From assembly GCA_021770845.1 (NCBI GenBank), contig JAETQF010000013.1, positions 40,522 through 104,521 on the forward strand: 64,000 bases of DNA, written 5' to 3'. This DNA is from Oscillospiraceae bacterium. GTDB lineage: Bacteria > Bacillota > Clostridia > Oscillospirales > Oscillospiraceae. Shown piece after piece: positions 59,784 to 64,000 of the stretch. The notes under the pieces were generated by a model. The model made no database searches, was not told the DNA's origin, and saw nothing but the letters and a program-made list of their open reading frames with translations. A program made the position numbers and the translations under genes. Numbering within the stretch: the first letter of the stretch is position 1; the number at the start of each line of letters is the position of its first letter.

Positions 59784-61154
59784 ATGATTCGCGCCACAAC
59801 CGGCGGCGTGCTGAAAAGCTACCGCGCAAACCTGATGAATTCCTTCATCGGCATGAACAAGTCCCGGGACACCGTGCTGTCCCAGCGCGTCTTCAATTCC
59901 TTCGCCGAGGATCCCGCCGCCGCCGCCAAGGCCTTCCGGCTGCGCAAGTCCCGCATGACGGTGGACAGCCAGCACTCCATCTGCTCCGACACGCTGAAAA
60001 AGTATCAGACCGCCTTCAGCTGCCTCCAGTCCATGGACGAGGTGCTGGACACCAAGAACCCCTCTATGAACACCCTCAAGGAGGCCACCCTGGAATGGCT
60101 GGACGACCCCAAGGGGGACGCCCGGGAGCAGTTGTCCAAGGTGCTGGATCGGATGTCGGAGCTCCTGGTGCAGGACATGAACCAGAAGTACGGCGACAAC
60201 TTCATCTTCGCCGGGGCGGACGGCCACAACGTGCCCTTTGAGATCAAGGACAACAAGCTGTACTACCGGGGCGTGTCCGTGGACGCGGCGGTACCGAATG
60301 TGATCACCAGTGTGGACGCCAACGGCGATCCCCTTTTGGACGCCAACGGCGATCCGATCCCCCTGGAGATCCACGCGGCCACCAACTTGGCTACGGCCGG
60401 CGGCAAGTCCTATGTGAAGATGGATACCTCTGCCCTCATCAGCAGGGAAGAGTATGACGCACTTGCTGACAAGCCTCAGATTCTATACAATAAGCCCCTT
60501 CCGGTCGGTAACCCCCAGCTTTTCAACGAAAAGGGTCAGGCTGTGCCGGACGGGGATCCTACCGGCAAGTACTACCTCAACATGGATAAGGTCGAAACTA
60601 TGACCGTGGAGGAGTACGACGCCCAGAAGCTGGAGGCCGAAAAGCTGGAGTACCTCAAAAACGAGACCTACTATGTGGACATCGGCCTGGGCTTCCAGGA
60701 GAACGAGAAAGGCGAGCTGATCCCCTCCAGCGGCTTCAACGCCGCCCTGAACGGCATCAACTTCTTCGGCTGCGGCCTGGACGAGGACGGCGACCCCAAG
60801 AACATCTACTCCATCGTCCAGAGAATGACGGAGATCTCCGACAGCGTGCCCGAGGGAGGCAGCTGGAACAGCGTGTATGATGAATTCCACCGGCTGGTGA
60901 CCAAGCTGGAGACCGCCTCCTCCAACTTCAAGACCGAGTTCACCAACCTGGCCGCCAGCACCACCAAGCTGGAGAACAACGAGAAGCTGCTGGAGGACAA
61001 CTTCTACAACCTGCAGGAGCAGTACGCCGCCATTGAGGACGTGGACATGGTGGACTCCATCACCTCCTTCATCTGGGCCCAGTACTGCTACAACGCGGCG
61101 CTGAAGGTGGGCAACAGCGTGCTCTCCGAGAGCCTGATGGATTATTTAAATTAA
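59784..61154 (+). CDS. flgL: flagellar hook-associated protein FlgL (HAP3)
   Basis: A 456-residue flagellin-like junction protein. N-terminal coiled coil IRATTGGVLKSYRANLMNSFIGMNKSRDTVLSQR...FNSFAEDPAAAAKAFRLR and a C-terminal coil ending MVDSITSFIWAQYCYNAALKVGNSVLSESLMDYLN. It is longer than Salmonella (317) or Bacillus (about 298) FlgL because of a central insert. Part of the insert (about 60410-60600) is AT-richer, and it contains two tandem DANGDP repeats encoded around 60310-60360. It follows flgK by 18 bases with AGGAGG. Confidence 0.92.
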   Translation: MIRATTGGVLKSYRANLMNSFIGMNKSRDTVLSQRVFNSFAEDPAAAAKAFRLRKSRMTVDSQHSICSDTLKKYQTAFSCLQSMDEVLDTKNPSMNTLKEATLEWLDDPKGDAREQLSKVLDRMSELLVQDMNQKYGDNFIFAGADGHNVPFEIKDNKLYYRGVSVDAAVPNVITSVDANGDPLLDANGDPIPLEIHAATNLATAGGKSYVKMDTSALISREEYDALADKPQILYNKPLPVGNPQLFNEKGQAVPDGDPTGKYYLNMDKVETMTVEEYDAQKLEAEKLEYLKNETYYVDIGLGFQENEKGELIPSSGFNAALNGINFFGCGLDEDGDPKNIYSIVQRMTEISDSVPEGGSWNSVYDEFHRLVTKLETASSNFKTEFTNLAASTTKLENNEKLLEDNFYNLQEQYAAIEDVDMVDSITSFIWAQYCYNAALKVGNSVLSESLMDYLN

Positions 61155-61201
61155 CCCCGGCATTTTGATTCCCGATTGAGAAAGGAGCAGAAAATGAGAC
61201 C

Positions 61202-61810
61202 ATGTATCCGCTGATTGAAATCAAAACCGTCCCCATTGAGATTGAGATGAAGGTCTCCCATGCCAAGCTGGAGTATACCCGCGGCACGGCTGATCTGGAA
61301 ATCTCCCGGGGGGAGGGCGGCCTGAGCATCAAGAGCCGCCCCATCAAGCTGAACATCGACACCTTCGAGGCCCGCAATTCGGTGGTGCCCACCGCCATGC
61401 GCTCTGTGGAGCAGTACGCCCAGCAGGGCCAGCAGGCGTCCTACACCGCCACCGCCACCTACGCCCAGCAGGGCCAGATGCTGCTGGAGGCGAAAATCGG
61501 GCAGGACATGATCGGGCAGTTCGCGGCGGACTCCACCATGAAGAACTACAAGCCCAACTCGGGCATCAAGTTCCTGCCCTCCGTCCCCCCCGAGATCACC
61601 TGGGATCCGGGCGAGATGCACATCCGCTACGAGATGGATAAGCTGAACTTCGACTGGCGCATGAACGAGCCCAAGTTCGAGTTCACCCCCGGGGACATCG
61701 AGCTGTCCGTCACCCAGCAGCCCGACGTGATCATCAAGTACGTGGGCGGCCCGCTGTATGTGCCCCCCTCCTCCGATCCCAACTACGAACCGATAGACGT
61801 GGAGGCGTAA
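61202..61810 (+). CDS. YviE-like DUF6470 family protein
   Basis: A 202-residue protein in the place of B. subtilis yviE, between flgL and fliW. Features: LIEIKTVPIEIEMKVSHAKLEY at the N-terminus, SRGEGGLSIKSRPIKLNIDTFEAR, a Gln/Ala-rich middle, and repeated beta-like phrases ITWDPGEMHIRYEMDKLNFDW and KFEFTPGDIELSVTQQPDVIIKYVGGPLYVP. The function is unknown in all species. AAAGGAG is 14 bases before ATG 61202, longer than ideal. An out-of-frame ATG at 61194 with ideal spacing opens a six-codon frame (MRPCIR) that overlaps the start. Confidence 0.85.
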   Translation: MYPLIEIKTVPIEIEMKVSHAKLEYTRGTADLEISRGEGGLSIKSRPIKLNIDTFEARNSVVPTAMRSVEQYAQQGQQASYTATATYAQQGQMLLEAKIGQDMIGQFAADSTMKNYKPNSGIKFLPSVPPEITWDPGEMHIRYEMDKLNFDWRMNEPKFEFTPGDIELSVTQQPDVIIKYVGGPLYVPPSSDPNYEPIDVEA

Positions 61811-61841
61811 GCGCCCGCCGGTATGACAGGAGGCAATCTGA

Positions 61842-62294
61842 TTGAAGCTCCAAGCCAAATACTTTGGAGAGATCGAATACCTGGAGGAGGATATCCTCAC
61901 CTTCCCCGCCGGCCTGTTCGGCTTTGAGGAGGAACACCAGTTCCTGCTGCTCCCCTTTGACGGGAGCGCGGGCTCCCTGCTGTGCTTCCAGAGCGTCCAG
62001 ACCCCCGCCCTGGCCTTTGTGGCCATGAATCCCTTCGCCCTGCTGCCGGAGTACACCCCTGTGCTCCAGCCCGGCGAGCTGAAGGAGCTGGGGGTGGCGG
62101 ACAGCCAGGAGCTGGGCTTCTATGTGCTGTGCGTGGTGAAAAAGCCCGTGGCGGACAGCACGGTGAATCTGAAATGCCCCGTGGCCATCAACCCGGACAC
62201 CCGGGTGGCCCGGCAGGTGATTCTGGAGGCCGACGGCTATGAAATGCGCCACCCCCTGGCCCAGTTTGGAACAGAGGAGGGCGCCCCATGTTGA
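61842..62294 (+). CDS. fliW: flagellar assembly factor FliW
   Basis: A 150-residue beta-barrel protein: YFGEIEYLEEDILTFPAGLFGFEEEHQFLLLP, PALAFVAMNPFALLPEYTP and VVKKPVADSTVNLKCPVAINPDTRVARQVILE are diagnostic. FliW binds flagellin and CsrA in turn. When flagellin is low, FliW releases it and sequesters CsrA, relieving repression of flagellin translation. The start is TTG 61842 with AGGAGG 8 bases upstream. It overlaps csrA by 7 bases, so antagonist and target are made together. Confidence 0.94.
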   Translation: MKLQAKYFGEIEYLEEDILTFPAGLFGFEEEHQFLLLPFDGSAGSLLCFQSVQTPALAFVAMNPFALLPEYTPVLQPGELKELGVADSQELGFYVLCVVKKPVADSTVNLKCPVAINPDTRVARQVILEADGYEMRHPLAQFGTEEGAPC

Positions 62295-62560
62295 TCCTGC
62301 AACGCAAAGCCGGCGAGTCCCTGGTCATCGGGGAGGATATCACCATCCGGGTGGTTTCGGTGGACGGCACGCGGGTGCGGCTGGCCATCTCCGCGCCGGA
62401 GGACGTACCCATCCTGCGCAGTGAGCTTGTCATCGCCACCGCCGCCAACCGGGACTCCGCCATGGAGGAATCCGCCCCCGCTGAGCTGTTGGATCTGCTG
62501 GGCGGCGTGCTGGACCATAAGACCCAGCCCCCGGAGGATCCGGGGCGAAAGGAGGACTGA
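62288..62560 (+). CDS. csrA: translational regulator CsrA
   Basis: A 90-residue RNA-binding protein: MLILQRKAGESLVIGEDITIRVVSVDGTRVRLAISAPEDVPILRSEL is the full CsrA fold. The C-terminal extension is longer than usual (family 60-75 residues), being acidic and Pro-rich (EESAPAELLDLL...PPEDPGRKED). It blocks ribosome access on target mRNAs, in this family usually flagellin. The ATG overlaps fliW and has GAGGAGGG upstream inside the fliW coding region. Confidence 0.95.
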   Translation: MLILQRKAGESLVIGEDITIRVVSVDGTRVRLAISAPEDVPILRSELVIATAANRDSAMEESAPAELLDLLGGVLDHKTQPPEDPGRKED

Positions 62561-62563
62561 CCT

Positions 62564-62746
62564 ATGATGGAATCCATCGCCAGCATGGCAATGGGCATGA
62601 GCGCCGCTTCCTTTGCCACCAACTACTCCCTCTCCGTCACCAAAAAGATGATGGACAGCCAGGAGTTGGCCGGGCAGGAGCTGCTCAAGATGCTGGAAGC
62701 CGTTCCCGCCCCTCCCAAAGGCCAGTACATCGACACCTACGCGTAA
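62564..62746 (+). CDS. YjfB-family putative motility protein
   Basis: A 60-residue protein starting MMESIASMAMGMSAASFATNYSLSVTKKMMDSQELAGQELLKML and ending in a Pro-rich tail (PAPPKGQYIDTYA). This is the pattern of the small YjfB family found with motility genes in Firmicutes, where it is often sigma-D dependent. No molecular function is known. It starts three bases after csrA, with AAAGGAGG upstream, and is followed by a terminator that closes the flgM-to-yjfB unit. Confidence 0.82.
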   Translation: MMESIASMAMGMSAASFATNYSLSVTKKMMDSQELAGQELLKMLEAVPAPPKGQYIDTYA

Positions 62747-62757
62747 GCGGCAAAATA

Positions 62758-62784
62758 AGCCGATCCTTCGGGATCGGCTTTTTG
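62758..62784 (+). terminator. intrinsic terminator of the flgM-yjfB operon
   Basis: Stem AGCCGATCC / GGATCGGCT (62758-62766 with 62771-62779), UUCG tetraloop, five T's. Confidence 0.93.
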
Positions 62785-62786
62785 CT

Positions 62787-62816
62787 GGTTCCTTTTTCTC
62801 GAGAGAAAAAGGAACC
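62787..62816. repeat. 30-bp perfect palindrome (REP-like)
   Basis: GGTTCCTTTTTCTC followed directly by GAGAGAAAAAGGAACC, so the two halves are exact inverse copies across 30 bp. It shares the CTTTTTCT/AGAAAAAG core with 1125-1152 and, like it, lies directly after a gene and is followed by an A-rich GAAAAGG/CAAAAAG run. Confidence 0.75.
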
Positions 62817-62976
62817 GAAAAGGGTCTTAGACCCGCGAGCTTGAAACCGCTACCTTTCGCTCTATTCCGTTAAGTTTCTGCGACGGTGACGGAACGGGAA
62901 GCAAATATGCAGAAGTATAGATTTTTTATTCTTTGGAAATAATTGGGCAGATACCATGTAAAGGAGGCGCTTCCCC

Positions 62977-63936
62977 CTGGAATTTGCCCAATTCTGCGCC
63001 TGCGGCCCCTCGGGCTACGCCCAGCTCAAGCAGCGGGTGGACGCCTGCGCCAAGCTGGGGCGCAGCTATGAGTTCGCCGCCTGCCGCCTGCCCGCGGGCT
63101 GCCGCCCGGACAGCGCCCAGCTGGGCTTCTGGCGGCACGGGGAGGACTACCTGCTCTACTTCCGCCCCGGGGTGGCCTACGGCGGGGCGGATCCCCGCCT
63201 GCGGGCCTTTTTTGGCCGGGGGGCCGTCCAGCGCTACTCCGGCTTTGGGGCGCTGGCGGGCTGTCTCCACGCCCTGGACGAGAACGCCGCCGCCCTGCGC
63301 CCGGACGGCCCGCGGCCAGAGGAGCCCGACCTGCTGTCCCGTCTGCACCGGGAGCTGGGCAGCCGGGTGCTGGGCCAGGAGGGAGCGGTGGAGGCCGCCG
63401 CCTTCAAGCTGTGGAGCCACATCTCCAAGCGGGAGCCTCTGCGCCCCCTGTCCCTCATCTTCTACGGCCCCACCGGCGTGGGCAAGTCGGAGCTGGGCAA
63501 GGCGGTGGCCCCCGCCCTGAACCGCTGCCTGGGGGAGGAACGCTACCGCCTGGTGTGGACGGAGCTGAACACCTTCACCCAGGCCCACTCCGTGTACCGG
63601 CTCACCGGCGCGCCGCCGGGGTATGTGGGCTATGACGACACCCCGGTGCTGGAGGCGGCCCGGGACTGGCCCCACACGGTCTTTATGTTTGACGAGCTGG
63701 ACAAGGCCCACCCGGAGGTGCTGAAGGTATTCATGTCCATTCTGGACGAGGGCCGGTGCGCCGCCCGCCGGGAGGACAAAACCGGTGAGCGGGAGCTGGA
63801 CTTCCGCCGCTGCGTCCTGCTGTTCACCACCAACACGGATCTGTCCGGCCGGGAGCGGCCCCGGCTGGGCTTCGCCCCCGGCCCGCCCCCGCCGCCCCCC
63901 AGCCCCGGCTCGCCACAGAGAAACATTTGTATTTAG
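62977..63936 (+). CDS. ClpB-like AAA+ ATPase fragment or variant, probable CTG start
   Basis: A 319-residue protein. The N-terminal part (about 1-115) is not recognisable, with C7-A-C9. The AAA+ module (about 118-295) matches the second domain of ClpB/ClpC: LGSRVLGQEGAVEA, Walker A GPTGVGKS (164-171), pore loop RLTGAPPGYVGYD, Walker B FMFDELDKAHPE (Asp239, Glu240), sensor 1 LLFTTNTD. It ends early in PGPPPPPPSPGSP and lacks the ClpB small domain and sensor 2. AGGAGG at 62962-62967 is 9 bases before CTG 62977. No ATG, GTG or TTG lies between, and the next candidate is GTG 63037. The poly-C tract near 63880 could hide a frameshift. Confidence 0.65.
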   Translation: MEFAQFCACGPSGYAQLKQRVDACAKLGRSYEFAACRLPAGCRPDSAQLGFWRHGEDYLLYFRPGVAYGGADPRLRAFFGRGAVQRYSGFGALAGCLHALDENAAALRPDGPRPEEPDLLSRLHRELGSRVLGQEGAVEAAAFKLWSHISKREPLRPLSLIFYGPTGVGKSELGKAVAPALNRCLGEERYRLVWTELNTFTQAHSVYRLTGAPPGYVGYDDTPVLEAARDWPHTVFMFDELDKAHPEVLKVFMSILDEGRCAARREDKTGERELDFRRCVLLFTTNTDLSGRERPRLGFAPGPPPPPPSPGSPQRNICI

Positions 63937-64000
63937 CCGGCGGACTGGGTCAGGGTAGCCCAGTCCAGGCTGTCCCAATCGGGCTCGGTAGCGGGACTGC
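63933..64000 (-). CDS. C-terminal end of a convergent gene (partial)
   Basis: On the minus strand, one frame entering from the right edge reads ...SPATEPDWDSLDWATLTQSAG then TAA (63933-63935). The composition looks like a natural soluble C-terminus. Only about 21 residues are visible, so no family can be named. Its stop overlaps the stop of the AAA+ gene by a few bases. Confidence 0.3.
   Translation of the reverse strand, partial: SPATEPDWDSLDWATLTQSAG

Overview
This 64-kb window is high-GC DNA (roughly two-thirds G+C by eye) from a motile, Gram-positive Clostridia member. The most likely group is Oscillospiraceae (Flavonifractor/Oscillibacter/Intestinimonas-like). The evidence is AGGAGG ribosome-binding sites, TTGACA/TATAAT promoters, RNase J, PcrA, a yybP-ykoY manganese riboswitch, a Bacillus-like order flgM-flgN-flgK-flgL-yviE-fliW-csrA, sigma-D type promoters, S-layer homology proteins and many strong intrinsic terminators. 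Genus is inference. No tRNA, rRNA, CRISPR array, prophage or complete insertion sequence was seen.

Layout. 1-5.9 kb: a small membrane protein, rpsU, a TetR regulator, then (minus) a membrane protein, pcrA and rnj (RNase J). 5.9-6.5 kb is a gene-free stretch with two related hairpins that may be the rnj leader. 6.5-8.6 kb: an HTH regulator with its own operator, two membrane proteins, a RluA-type pseudouridine synthase and a small DUF6440-like protein. 8.6-11.1 kb: an ECF sigma/anti-sigma pair with a recognisable autoregulatory promoter, then a rhomboid protease followed by a duplicated copy of its own 3' end. 11.1-15.4 kb (minus): nitroreductase, glgX, malic enzyme, plus a small P-loop protein. 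15.6-19.8 kb: asparaginase, a DtxR/MntR regulator divergent from an ATP-grasp enzyme, and an orphan UgpC/MsmX sugar-ABC ATPase. 19.8-24.8 kb: an FtsX-type ABC exporter and riboswitch-controlled mntP. 24.9-32.5 kb (minus): rpoB-rpoC with its own promoter. As given, rpoB carries an internal deletion and frameshift. 32.6-39 kb: a PAS protein and a response-regulator diguanylate cyclase, bioY with a BirA-like operator, an Xre regulator, an HEXXH/CxxC protein, a MITE-like element between duplicated terminators, a P-loop kinase and a MATE transporter.

39.2-62.8 kb is a motility and cell-surface block. Leftward runs a tight six-gene unit: FliK-like, FlhB-C-terminal-like, PilZ, two giant S-layer homology proteins and a second PilZ protein. 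Rightward, from a sigma-D promoter, runs cheA-cheW-cheR-cheB, then flgM-flgN-flgK-flgL-yviE-fliW-csrA-yjfB. Together these couple chemotaxis, the FlgM/sigma-D checkpoint, the FliW/CsrA translational switch and c-di-GMP receptors; a diguanylate cyclase lies nearby. The exposed middles of FlgK and FlgL and the C-terminal part of the larger S-layer protein are noticeably more AT-rich than their surroundings. The window ends in a ClpB-like AAA+ protein that probably starts at CTG, and the tail of a convergent gene.
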